From the NCBI GenBank assembly GCA_964501655.1, contig CAZCTN010000054.1:1-10661 (forward strand): a stretch of 10,661 nucleotides of DNA. The letters are read 5' to 3'. Shown here piece by piece: positions 1 through 7,003 of the stretch. Under the pieces are notes generated by a model. The model did not search any database. It was given only the letters and a program-made list of their open reading frames with translations, and was not told the DNA's origin. A program made the position numbers and the translations under genes. Positions within the stretch are counted from its first letter, which is position 1. Every line of letters begins with the position of its first letter. This DNA comes from JAAYJK01 sp964501655 (GTDB lineage: Bacteria; Bacillota; Syntrophomonadia; Syntrophomonadales; Syntrophomonadaceae).

Positions 1-15
1 AAAAGAACCGTCCCC

Positions 16-43
16 TTGTTTGGTGGTTTATTTATGGTAATAT
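16..43 (+). promoter_or_regulatory. Possible sigma-A promoter for the radical SAM/rng cluster
   Basis: A TTGTTT box at 16-21 is followed after 16 bases by TAATAT at 38-43. The latter is preceded by TG one base upstream (35-36), giving an extended -10 arrangement. It lies about 40 bases before the start codon of the first gene. The surroundings are AT-rich, so chance matches are likely, and the -35 box is imperfect. Confidence 0.3.
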
Positions 44-85
44 ATATAGTATTGGGTATTGGACTTAGAACTTGGGAGGCTTATG

Positions 86-1924
86 ATGAAGGATAAGATT
101 TTTAGAGATATTTTGCCTAAGGTATCGAAGCCGGCTCGATATACTGGCAGTGAAGTGAATATGATAAAAAAAGACTGGGACAGATGCCGGATGAAAATGG
201 CTTTTGCTTTTCCTGATGTTTATGAAGTGGGTATGTCTCATGTGGGAAGCAAGATTTTATACGGCTTGGTCAATGAAAAGAGTGATCACCTGCTGGAAAG
301 GGTATTTGCTCCCTGGCCGGATATGGAAAAGGAGACGCGCAGCCAGGAAATTCCCCTTTTTACCCTGGAATCTTTCCGGAGTCTGAGGGATTTTGACCTG
401 CTGGGCTTTACCCTGCAGTATGAACTGGCTGTTACTAATGTGTTAAATATGCTGGATATGGCCGGTATACCTATCTGGTCCCGGGATAGAGACCAGACTT
501 ATCCCTTGGTGATAGCCGGGGGGCCGGTGGTTTATAATCCCGAACCCTACGCTGACTTCTTTGACCTGTTCATAATCGGTGACGGGGAAGAAGTACTGCT
601 GGAGTTTCTGGACTGCTGCTGGGAAAACCGGCATCTGTCAAAAAGGGAACAGTTATTAAAACTTGCGGCTATGGAAGGTGTATATGTGCCTTCTCTATAC
701 CAGGTTGATTATAATGAAGAGGGTACGGTTAAACAAATGACTCCCGTGCATGAATCGATACCGGAAAGAGTAAAAAAACGGATCGTTGTCGATCTGGACC
801 GGGCATATTTTCCCGAACGTCCGATCTTGCCATATATGACCATTGTTCATGATCGGGCCGTACTGGAAGTCATGCGGGGATGTCAGCGCGGCTGCCGATT
901 TTGCCATGCCGGCATGGTATACCGTCCGGTTCGGGAAAGAAGCATTGAGACCCTCAAGAAGCAGGCTGAGGAGCAGCTGGCCAGTACCGGCTATGAAGAA
1001 ATAAGTCTTGCTTCCCTGAGTACTCTGGATTACTCGGGGATAGACAAGCTGGTCAGGGGCCTGGTGCAGACTTACCAGCATCAGGGTACCGGGGTATCTT
1101 TGCCCTCTCTGCGGGTAGATGCTTTTTCCATTGAATTGGCCAATGAAGTACAGAAGGTTAGAAAAACAACTCTGACCCTGGCCCCGGAGGCTGGAACCCA
1201 GCGGCTGCGTGATGCCATAAATAAAAATGTTAGCGAGGAACAACTGCTGGAGGCGGTTAAAGCGGCCTTTCAATCCGGTTGGTTATCTTTAAAACTATAT
1301 TTTATGATTGGATTGCCGGGGGAAATGGAAGAAGATCTGGAGGGAATTCTGGAATTGCTGGAGAAAGTCCGGGCTGTGGGAGACGAATATGCCCGGAGAA
1401 AAGTTGAAATACGGGCCAGTATAGCTTCCTTTGTTCCCAAGGCTCATACCCCTTTTCAGTGGCGCCCCCAGAATTCCATTGAGGAACTGGAACAAAAAAG
1501 GAGAATCCTGGCTGCTCGGAAAATGAAAAGGATTAAACTCAGTTTTCATGACAGCAAGACCAGTTACCTGGAAGGGGTCTTCTCCCGTGGGGATAGAAGA
1601 CTTGCAGAGGTCATCTGCCGGGCTTGGCACAAGGGCTGTAAATTTGACGGCTGGTCAGAGTATTTTTATTACCAGCACTGGCTGGAAGCGTTCCGGGAAT
1701 CAGGGGTTGATCCGGACTTTTATACTATCCGTCCACGCTCCTATAACGAGGTGCTGCCCTGGGATTTTATTGACATAGGAGTTAACAAAGCATTTTTTCA
1801 GGCTGAAGATGAAAGAGCGGCCGAGGGAATTGCCACCGGAGACTGTCGCTGGGAAGAATGCAGCGGCTGCGGTGTATGCCCAGCCTTCGAAGTTGATCTG
1901 GATATCAAGGAGGAAATTCAGTAA
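86..1924 (+). CDS. B12-binding-type radical SAM protein, TIGR03960 family
   Basis: This 612-residue protein is an uncharacterised radical SAM enzyme. The N-terminal half (about residues 30-200) resembles the cobalamin-binding Rossmann domain of B12-type radical SAM proteins, with a GGP turn at 145-147 and an IIGDGEE segment at 163-169. The radical SAM core follows, with the CX3CX2C cluster motif at Cys266, Cys270 and Cys273 (CQRGCRFC), which should bind a [4Fe-4S] cluster and S-adenosylmethionine. The C-terminus carries a second set of cysteines (587, 592, 595, 598; CX4CX2CX2C) that could hold another Fe-S cluster. The frame is open from a TTG at 59, but GGGAGG at 74-79 lies 6 bases before ATG 86 (3 before ATG 83), so ATG 86 is preferred. 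The stop overlaps the next gene by one base (TAATG). The substrate is unknown; the neighbours hint at tRNA, rRNA or ribosomal protein modification, which is inference. Confidence 0.85.
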   Translation: MKDKIFRDILPKVSKPARYTGSEVNMIKKDWDRCRMKMAFAFPDVYEVGMSHVGSKILYGLVNEKSDHLLERVFAPWPDMEKETRSQEIPLFTLESFRSLRDFDLLGFTLQYELAVTNVLNMLDMAGIPIWSRDRDQTYPLVIAGGPVVYNPEPYADFFDLFIIGDGEEVLLEFLDCCWENRHLSKREQLLKLAAMEGVYVPSLYQVDYNEEGTVKQMTPVHESIPERVKKRIVVDLDRAYFPERPILPYMTIVHDRAVLEVMRGCQRGCRFCHAGMVYRPVRERSIETLKKQAEEQLASTGYEEISLASLSTLDYSGIDKLVRGLVQTYQHQGTGVSLPSLRVDAFSIELANEVQKVRKTTLTLAPEAGTQRLRDAINKNVSEEQLLEAVKAAFQSGWLSLKLYFMIGLPGEMEEDLEGILELLEKVRAVGDEYARRKVEIRASIASFVPKAHTPFQWRPQNSIEELEQKRRILAARKMKRIKLSFHDSKTSYLEGVFSRGDRRLAEVICRAWHKGCKFDGWSEYFYYQHWLEAFRESGVDPDFYTIRPRSYNEVLPWDFIDIGVNKAFFQAEDERAAEGIATGDCRWEECSGCGVCPAFEVDLDIKEEIQ

Positions 1925-2601
1925 TGAGAGTGAGAGCCGAGTACCGGGTGGGCAGCGATTTAAAGTTTTTAGGCAACCTGGATATGATGAATCTTATGAG
2001 CCGGGTCCTGCGACGAGCGGCAATTCCCTTTGCTCTGAGCGAAGGATTTAATCCTCATATCAAGCTGTCTATGGGCACGGTATTGCCGGTGGGGGTATGG
2101 GGGGAAAGAGAGTATTTTGATCTGGAATTAACCGAAGAAATGGAACCGGAAGTATTGAAAGATAAACTCAATCGGGCGCTGCCCCGGGAAATGCAAATCA
2201 CCCAATGCATTAGATTGGATGACAAGCCGGAGTCCCTGATGAAAATAGTAAATGCGGCCAGCTACAGCTTTATATTGAGTTCTAAGGCCGATTACTCCAT
2301 GCTGCCGGAAACAATTATGAAGCAGGACAGATTGCTGGTAAAAAGCAGAGGCAAGAAAAAAGGTCAAGATAAGGATTTGCGTTCCGGAATTTATAAAATA
2401 AATGTCAACAATAATCAGGAGTCTGTTATCATTAAAATATGGGTTAGTGTAGGTGAACCGGTTAATGTCCGCTATGATGAACTATTGGATCTATTGATGG
2501 AACAGGGCATTAAGCCGGAAGAAATAGTTGATATATTCCGCAGCGGGAATTATATACGGACGGGGAATCATTTTTATAACCCGCTGGAAAAGGTGAGTTA
2601 G
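1924..2601 (+). CDS. TIGR03936/DUF2344 radical SAM-linked protein
   Basis: This 225-residue protein matches the style of the DUF2344 (TIGR03936) family, which is found next to or fused to the C-terminus of TIGR03960 radical SAM proteins. Recognisable family-like stretches are an N-terminal RVRAEYRVGSDLKFLGNLDM segment, and FALSEGFNPHIKLSMG with LPVGVWGEREYFDLEL at about residues 38-75. A basic, glycine-containing linker lies near residues 139-152 and a charged C-terminal region follows. No catalytic residues or membrane segments are evident. The ATG overlaps the upstream stop by one base, and AAGGAGG at 1907-1913 is 10 bases upstream, so the two proteins are probably co-translated and act together. 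The role is unknown; a substrate-presenting or RNA-binding subunit for the radical SAM enzyme is only a guess. Confidence 0.82.
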   Translation: MRVRAEYRVGSDLKFLGNLDMMNLMSRVLRRAAIPFALSEGFNPHIKLSMGTVLPVGVWGEREYFDLELTEEMEPEVLKDKLNRALPREMQITQCIRLDDKPESLMKIVNAASYSFILSSKADYSMLPETIMKQDRLLVKSRGKKKGQDKDLRSGIYKINVNNNQESVIIKIWVSVGEPVNVRYDELLDLLMEQGIKPEEIVDIFRSGNYIRTGNHFYNPLEKVS

Positions 2602-4026
2602 GTGGAAAGAGAGATTATCGTCGAGATCTACCCCTGGGAATCCAGAGTTGCTATTGTGGAGAACGGCAGGCTGGTTGAGATATTCTGGGCCGATCAGAAT
2701 GACAATGTGGGGAATATATACAAAGGCCGGGTAAAAGATATCATACCCGGGCTGTCCTGCGCCTTTATCGATATAGGGCTGGCGAAAAACGCCTTTCTTT
2801 ATAAAGGAGATATTACTATTCCCGGAATCAAAAGGGGCAGCAACATCTTTGACCTGATGAAAAGCGGACAGGACATAATGGTACAGGTTAAAAAAGAGGC
2901 CTTTGCCGATAAGGGAGCCCGGGTTACCGGCAACATGACCGTCCCCGGGCACTATCTGGTTTTGCTGCCTTTCCAGAACGAGGTATCCATATCCCGCAAG
3001 ATAACCGATAACGAACGGCGGGAATATCTGCGTACCATGATTGAACAGGATAAACCTGCTAACATGGGAGTCATACTTAGAACTGCCTGCCTGGAAGCCA
3101 AAGATGATGAGATGATAGATGAGCTAAGAGAGCTGCTGCAGGCCTGGGAGGACATCAATAAACGTTTTGAGAAGGCTCGCAGCCCCAGCCTGATTTATGA
3201 GGATATAGACACCCTGGAAAGGACCCTTAGAGAATACCTGGATGTAGAAATATCCCGGATCATTATCAATAATAGAAAATTGCAAGAGCGTATCAGTGCT
3301 TATGTGGAAAAGAAGAACGCTGCCTGCCGGGAAATAAAATACGAAGAGGGTGCTCTTTTTGAAAAATACAGTCTGGAAAAGGATATCAAGAGAACCCTGC
3401 GTCGCAAAGTATGGCTGAAAAACGGAGGTTACTTAATTATTGACGAGACCGAGGCCATGACTATAATTGATGTAAACAGCGGTAAATATACCGGCAAGAA
3501 TGATTTTGAAGAAACGGTTTTCAAGCTAAACCTGGAAGCTGCAGTAGAGATACCCCGTCAGCTGAGGCTGAGAAGCATTGGGGGTATAGTTTTGATAGAC
3601 TTTATAGACATGAAAGACAAGGAGAATGAAGAAGAAGTAATTAATACTTTAAGGAGCAGGTTGGCTAAAGATAAGGCCAATACCAGGATAGTAGGCATGA
3701 CCGGTTTGGGTTTTCTGGAGATGACCCGGAAGAAATCGCGCTATGGGGCCCGTGAGTTTTTTGCAGAAGATTGTACGCGCTGCAACGGCCGGGGAAGAAC
3801 TGTCAGCCTGGCCGCCCTAGGCTGCGAAATCAAAAGAAAACTAATCAATATGGATTACATAGAAAATGACGAGGTAATTTGTGAGGCCGGTCCGGAACTA
3901 ATCAAAGCTCTAACGGAGGATAAGGACTTTCAATATATTGAAAAAAGAATTGGCAAAAAGATCACCCTGACGGCCAGGAGCAAGTATGGTAATGGAGAAT
4001 ACAGTATAAGCACCTCTTCGTACTAA
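2602..4026 (+). CDS. rng: Ribonuclease G (RNase E/G family)
   Basis: This is a 474-residue single-strand-specific endoribonuclease of the RNase E/G family, close in length to E. coli RNase G. It acts in the cytoplasm in rRNA maturation and mRNA decay. An S1-type RNA-binding domain covers about residues 36-120 (GNIYKGRVKDIIPGLSCAFIDIG). The catalytic region contains Asp290 in IIDVNSGK and Asp333 in LIDFIDM, which correspond to the magnesium-binding aspartates of RNase E. The Zn-link cysteines are Cys391 and Cys394 (CTRCNGRGR), expected to hold the dimer together. There is no long C-terminal scaffold as in E. coli RNase E. The GTG start follows the upstream stop directly, with AAGGTGAG at about 2590-2597 as ribosome binding site. 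It forms a transcription unit with the two preceding genes and lies just upstream of rplU. Confidence 0.95.
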   Translation: MEREIIVEIYPWESRVAIVENGRLVEIFWADQNDNVGNIYKGRVKDIIPGLSCAFIDIGLAKNAFLYKGDITIPGIKRGSNIFDLMKSGQDIMVQVKKEAFADKGARVTGNMTVPGHYLVLLPFQNEVSISRKITDNERREYLRTMIEQDKPANMGVILRTACLEAKDDEMIDELRELLQAWEDINKRFEKARSPSLIYEDIDTLERTLREYLDVEISRIIINNRKLQERISAYVEKKNAACREIKYEEGALFEKYSLEKDIKRTLRRKVWLKNGGYLIIDETEAMTIIDVNSGKYTGKNDFEETVFKLNLEAAVEIPRQLRLRSIGGIVLIDFIDMKDKENEEEVINTLRSRLAKDKANTRIVGMTGLGFLEMTRKKSRYGAREFFAEDCTRCNGRGRTVSLAALGCEIKRKLINMDYIENDEVICEAGPELIKALTEDKDFQYIEKRIGKKITLTARSKYGNGEYSISTSSY

Positions 4027-4065
4027 GGTGCCGTATACCCGATAGAGGTAAGGAAATGAGATTAC

Positions 4066-4094
4066 TTGACTAAAGGGCCTGGATATGTTAAATT
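4066..4094 (+). promoter_or_regulatory. Probable sigma-A promoter of rplU-prp-rpmA
   Basis: TTGACT at 4066-4071 is separated by exactly 17 bases from TAAATT at 4089-4094, and TG one base before the -10 box gives an extended -10. It lies in the 177-base gap between rng and rplU. The predicted transcript would start near 4101 and have a leader of about 100 bases. The evidence is the box match and position only. Confidence 0.55.
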
Positions 4095-4100
4095 TGCATG

Positions 4101-4186
4101 TGGGTTGCATGTTTTATGCAACCGCTCAGTGCAGGTTTATCAAACGGCTGCTGGCCTGCCTGCAACTGGCGAGTCTCAATAAACAT
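4101..4186 (+). promoter_or_regulatory. Structured 5' leader of rplU mRNA
   Basis: The predicted untranslated leader can form two hairpins. The first is perfect: GGTTGCAT at 4103-4110 pairs with ATGCAACC at 4116-4123 around a GTTTT loop. The second pairs CAGTGCAGG at 4127-4135 with CCTGC/ACTG at 4159-4168, leaving A4164 bulged, and has a small inner GGC/GCC stem at 4146-4156. No U-tract follows, so these are not intrinsic terminators. Leaders with conserved structure before rplU are known in Firmicutes (Rfam L21_leader) and are thought to serve ribosomal protein autoregulation. Whether this one belongs to that family cannot be decided by eye. Confidence 0.45.
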
Positions 4187-4203
4187 GGAGGTGCTGTTAT
4201 TAA

Positions 4204-4518
4204 GTGTACGCATTAATTCAAACAGGTGGAAAGCAGTATAAAGTCAGCGAAGGTGAGATATTAAAAGTTGAAAAACTGGAGGGAGAAGCGGGAGGAAGTA
4301 TAGTTCTCGATCAGGTAATGATGATAAATGACGAGAATGGAAGTATTAAAATAGGGAATCCTCTGCTGGATAATGCCCGGGTCACTGCTAAAATATTGGA
4401 TCAGGGCAAGAACAAAAAGATAATAGTTTATAAGTATAAGAAAAGAAAGAACTACCGCAGGAAACAGGGACATCGGCAGCCCTATACCCGCTTGCTTATC
4501 GAAAAGATTGAAGGATAA
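4204..4518 (+). CDS. rplU: Large-subunit ribosomal protein L21
   Basis: This 104-residue protein is bacterial L21 (bL21), which binds 23S rRNA in the 50S subunit. The N-terminus MYALIQTGGKQYKVSEGE is the family hallmark. The basic segment YKYKKRKNYRRKQGHRQPYT at about residues 76-95 is the conserved rRNA-contacting region, and the length matches the usual 101-104 residues. Translation begins at GTG 4204, with GGAGGTG at 4187-4193 ten bases upstream. It is the first gene of rplU-prp-rpmA and its stop overlaps the start of prp by one base. A structured leader and promoter lie immediately upstream. Confidence 0.98.
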   Translation: MYALIQTGGKQYKVSEGEILKVEKLEGEAGGSIVLDQVMMINDENGSIKIGNPLLDNARVTAKILDQGKNKKIIVYKYKKRKNYRRKQGHRQPYTRLLIEKIEG

Positions 4519-4856
4519 TGATAAAAGTTGAAATTGAATATCAGCAGGACAACATTCGATCTTTTTCAGTGACTGGGCATGCCGGGTTTCGCTCGGCAGG
4601 TGAGGATATTTATTGTGCCGGAGTATCAGCAGTTACCCAGACCGCGCTGCTTGGCCTGATAGATCATCTGCATACCGAACCCGAATACCGGCTGGAGAAA
4701 GGTTTTATGAAATGCAGACTGCCCTCCGGGTTAAGTGAGGAAGACCAGGAGAAGGCGCAGATTATTCTGTCTACTATGGAAAAGGGCCTGAAGTCCATGG
4801 AAGGGGCCTATGCAGGTTATTTAATAGTTCTGGTTAGGAGGTCAAAGGATGTTTAA
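4518..4856 (+). CDS. prp: Ribosomal-processing cysteine protease Prp
   Basis: This 112-residue protein is the Prp protease (YsxB/DUF464 family), which removes the N-terminal extension of ribosomal protein L27 in Firmicutes. The signature GHAGFRSAGEDIYCAGVSAV contains the catalytic pair, His21 and Cys33, with the family's usual spacing. The length equals that of B. subtilis YsxB. The ATG overlaps the rplU stop (TAATG) and only a weak AAGGA precedes it, suggesting translational coupling to L21. Its own end overlaps the rpmA start by eight bases. Placement between rplU and rpmA is the standard arrangement in Firmicutes and places the protease directly beside its substrate gene. Confidence 0.95.
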   Translation: MIKVEIEYQQDNIRSFSVTGHAGFRSAGEDIYCAGVSAVTQTALLGLIDHLHTEPEYRLEKGFMKCRLPSGLSEEDQEKAQIILSTMEKGLKSMEGAYAGYLIVLVRRSKDV

Positions 4857-5151
4857 GTTTGATTTACAGCTATTCGCCCATAAAAAAGGGGTGGGAAGTT
4901 CAAAAAACGGAAGAGACAGCGAATCAAAAAGACTGGGAGTTAAAAGGTACGATGGACAGGTGGTCAGGGCCGGAAATATACTGGTCCGGCAAAGAGGCAC
5001 CAAAATCCATCCTGGCAACAATGTGATGAAGGGCGGAGATGATACCCTGTTTGCAGTGGTAGATGGCCAGGTTAAGTTTGAGAGAAAAGGCCGGGATAAA
5101 AAGCAGGTCAGCGTGTATCCCGTAGATCCAATGGTAAGCGCCCAAGTTTAG
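4849..5151 (+). CDS. rpmA: Ribosomal protein L27 with Prp-cleavable leader
   Basis: This 100-residue protein is bL27, whose N-terminal tail reaches towards the peptidyl transferase centre of the 50S subunit. The body KNGRDSESKRLGVKRYDGQ and the RQRGTKIHPGNNV segment are typical. Residues 1-9 (MFKFDLQLF) form the Firmicute-type extension, ending in the LQxFA site known in Staphylococcus aureus to be cut after Phe9 by Prp. Mature L27 would begin at Ala10 (AHKKGVGS). GGAGGT at 4837-4842 sits six bases before the ATG. The gene overlaps prp by eight bases and is followed by an intrinsic terminator. Confidence 0.97.
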   Translation: MFKFDLQLFAHKKGVGSSKNGRDSESKRLGVKRYDGQVVRAGNILVRQRGTKIHPGNNVMKGGDDTLFAVVDGQVKFERKGRDKKQVSVYPVDPMVSAQV

Positions 5152-5176
5152 TTTAATGGGAGAATGCCGGTTTTGC

Positions 5177-5203
5177 AACCCCTGGAGTTTTTCAGGGGTT
5201 TTT
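5177..5203 (+). terminator. Intrinsic terminator after rpmA
   Basis: AACCCCTG at 5177-5184 pairs perfectly with CAGGGGTT at 5193-5200 across an eight-base loop, and T5199-T5203 provide a short U-tract, partly within the stem. It lies 25 bases after the rpmA stop and ends the ribosomal protein unit. The genes downstream have no obvious promoter of their own, so termination may be partial. Confidence 0.85.
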
Positions 5204-5235
5204 GCTATTATTAGTTAACTGAGGAGGATTTAGGA

Positions 5236-5691
5236 TTGGACACTCAGAAAACAGTCGATCTATTGAGGAGAATCAGACATGATTACGGCAATAACCTGCA
5301 GGTGATCCTCGGTTATCTTGATCTGGGACATCCGGACCTGGCGCGACAGTATGTGATGGATCTGGTAGATGATCTGGCTGGGGAGAGGATTATTTTTGAA
5401 AGTACTGATCCGGAAACGGCTCTGTATTTATATAAACAGCTGTTATTATCCCGGGATTTAGGAGTAATACTAAGATATGATGAGGTAAAGCTCAACTCCC
5501 CAGGAATATTGCAGCAAAAGCGGGAACCACTGCGCAGTCTGCAGGAATTGCTGGGCCGGTGGAATATTGATAAATCAGGGAAAGACCTGCCGGTGTACTT
5601 GGAGATATGTGAAAAAGCAGATGGAGTCGATCTGCTCTTTAGCTGCGAAAGCATGGAAACTTATTCTATAGTGGTTGAAGTCAGGAAGTGA
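5236..5691 (+). CDS. Spo0B-like histidine phosphotransferase-type protein
   Basis: This 151-residue cytoplasmic protein has no membrane segment or signal peptide. Residues 9-27 (LLRRIRHDYGNNLQVILGY) match the histidine-box helix of Spo0B and related sensor kinases (RHD-x2-N-x-LQ-x-I-x-G), with His15 as candidate phosphate acceptor. Residues 28-55 continue as a predicted second helix, as expected for the four-helix-bundle dimer of Spo0B. The C-terminal half (about 90-150) is poorly conserved and shows no ATP-binding N, G1 or G2 boxes, so it is unlikely to be an active kinase. It is shorter than B. subtilis Spo0B (about 190 residues). The TTG start is supported by AGGAGG at 5222-5227, eight bases upstream. 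Its place between rpmA and obg is the same as spo0B in B. subtilis. A role as phosphotransferase to Spo0A or another response regulator is inferred. Confidence 0.75.
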   Translation: MDTQKTVDLLRRIRHDYGNNLQVILGYLDLGHPDLARQYVMDLVDDLAGERIIFESTDPETALYLYKQLLLSRDLGVILRYDEVKLNSPGILQQKREPLRSLQELLGRWNIDKSGKDLPVYLEICEKADGVDLLFSCESMETYSIVVEVRK

Positions 5692-5695
5692 AGAA

Positions 5696-6958
5696 ATGTT
5701 TGTTGATCATGCCAAGATATATGTAAAAGGCGGCGATGGGGGCAACGGTATTGTAGCCTTCCGGCGCGAGAAATATGTGCCCAAAGGCGGTCCGGCCGGA
5801 GGAGACGGAGGACGGGGAGGCAATGTGGTATTTGTTGCCGATGAAGGCATGAAAACCCTTATGGATTTCAAATACCGTAAACATTTTAAGGCCGACCGGG
5901 GAGTACATGGACAAGGCAAGAATATGCACGGAGCCTGGGGTGAAGACCTGACGGTAAAGGTTCCGGTGGGGACGATAATCTATGACGATGATACCGGGGA
6001 GGTGGTTGCCGATCTAACCCGGACCGGGCAGGAGGTAATGGCAGCCCGGGGAGGCCGGGGGGGGCGAGGGAATGCTCGTTTTTCCACTTCTACCAACAAA
6101 GCCCCTTCGTATTCAGAGAACGGGGAGCCAGGGCAGGAACGCTGGCTGCGGCTGGAACTCAAGCTGCTGGCCGATGTTGGACTGGTAGGTTTCCCCAATG
6201 CCGGCAAGTCTACCTTTATATCCCGGGTTTCGGCGGCGCGGCCCAAGATCGCAGATTATCCGTTTACCACCTTGGTTCCTAACCTGGGGGTAGTAGTCAC
6301 CCGGGATAAAGACTCTTTTGTAATAGCCGATATACCAGGTTTGATAGCAGGAGCCAGCCAAGGTATAGGGCTGGGACATGATTTCCTACGACATATTGAG
6401 CGTACCCGGGTACTGTTGTACATCTTGGATGCTGCCGAGACAGAAGGTCGGGAGGTCATGGAGGATTATCGGATATTGCGCCAGGAGCTGGAACAGTTTA
6501 ATCCTGCTCTCCTGGATCGCCCTTACCTGGTGGCGGCCAACAAGATAGATCTGTCCGAGGCCCAAGACCGGGCTGGGCAGTTGCAGCAGGTATTTGGGGA
6601 CAAACTGTACTTAATATCAGCCGTTACCGGAGAAGGTTTGGACCTTCTCATCGAGCAGATCAACCAGATGCTGCTGGAACTGCCGGCAGAAATCGCAGCC
6701 CCCGGGGAACAGGCAGTAGTCCGGCGATACGAAGAAGAGGAACCCTTCCATATTGAACTGGTGGATGGGATATGGGAGGTTAGCGGAAAAAGAATAGAAA
6801 AACTGCTGTTAATGACTAATTTTAACAGTGACGAGGGTCTGAGCAGATTTCAAAAGACAGTGGAGAAAATGGGTCTGGAAAAAGCTCTCCGGGAAAAAGG
6901 AATCCAGGAGGGAGATACAGTTAAAATAGCAGACTTCGAATTTGATTATAATGAATAG
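5696..6958 (+). CDS. obg: Ribosome-assembly GTPase Obg
   Basis: This 420-residue protein is Obg (ObgE/CgtA), an essential GTPase in 50S subunit maturation with links to stress and, in Bacillus, sporulation control. The glycine-rich Obg fold covers residues 1-158 (KGGDGGNGIVAFRREKYVPKGGP near the start). The G domain has G1 GFPNAGKST at 165-173, G2 FTT at 190-192, G3 DIPG at 212-215, G4 NKID at 282-285 and G5 SA near 308. The C-terminal OCT domain, about 345-420, is present, as in most Firmicute and actinobacterial Obg proteins. An in-frame TTG at 5675 would add seven residues, but ATG 5696 gives the canonical MFVDHAKIYVKGGDGG start and has AGGAAG at 5683-5688. It lies four bases after the spo0B-like stop, so co-translation is likely. 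Confidence 0.98.
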   Translation: MFVDHAKIYVKGGDGGNGIVAFRREKYVPKGGPAGGDGGRGGNVVFVADEGMKTLMDFKYRKHFKADRGVHGQGKNMHGAWGEDLTVKVPVGTIIYDDDTGEVVADLTRTGQEVMAARGGRGGRGNARFSTSTNKAPSYSENGEPGQERWLRLELKLLADVGLVGFPNAGKSTFISRVSAARPKIADYPFTTLVPNLGVVVTRDKDSFVIADIPGLIAGASQGIGLGHDFLRHIERTRVLLYILDAAETEGREVMEDYRILRQELEQFNPALLDRPYLVAANKIDLSEAQDRAGQLQQVFGDKLYLISAVTGEGLDLLIEQINQMLLELPAEIAAPGEQAVVRRYEEEEPFHIELVDGIWEVSGKRIEKLLLMTNFNSDEGLSRFQKTVEKMGLEKALREKGIQEGDTVKIADFEFDYNE

Positions 6959-7003
6959 CACCGGGTCTGAAAACAATACCAGCAGTAGGTGGAGAGGTGG
7001 AAG

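Noticed and set aside
695..1273. 192-codon open frame on the - strand inside the radical SAM gene
   Set aside because: It lies fully antisense to a well-supported gene, has no convincing ribosome binding site, and its product shows no recognisable domain.
5707..5919. Proline-rich open frames on the - strand within obg
   Set aside because: They are the mirror image of the glycine-rich Obg N-terminal domain (GGN codons read as proline codons), so composition explains them.
6959..7003. Proline T-box leader before proB
   Set aside because: Proline-specific T-boxes control proB in some Firmicutes, but only 45 bases separate obg from proB, too few for a T-box.
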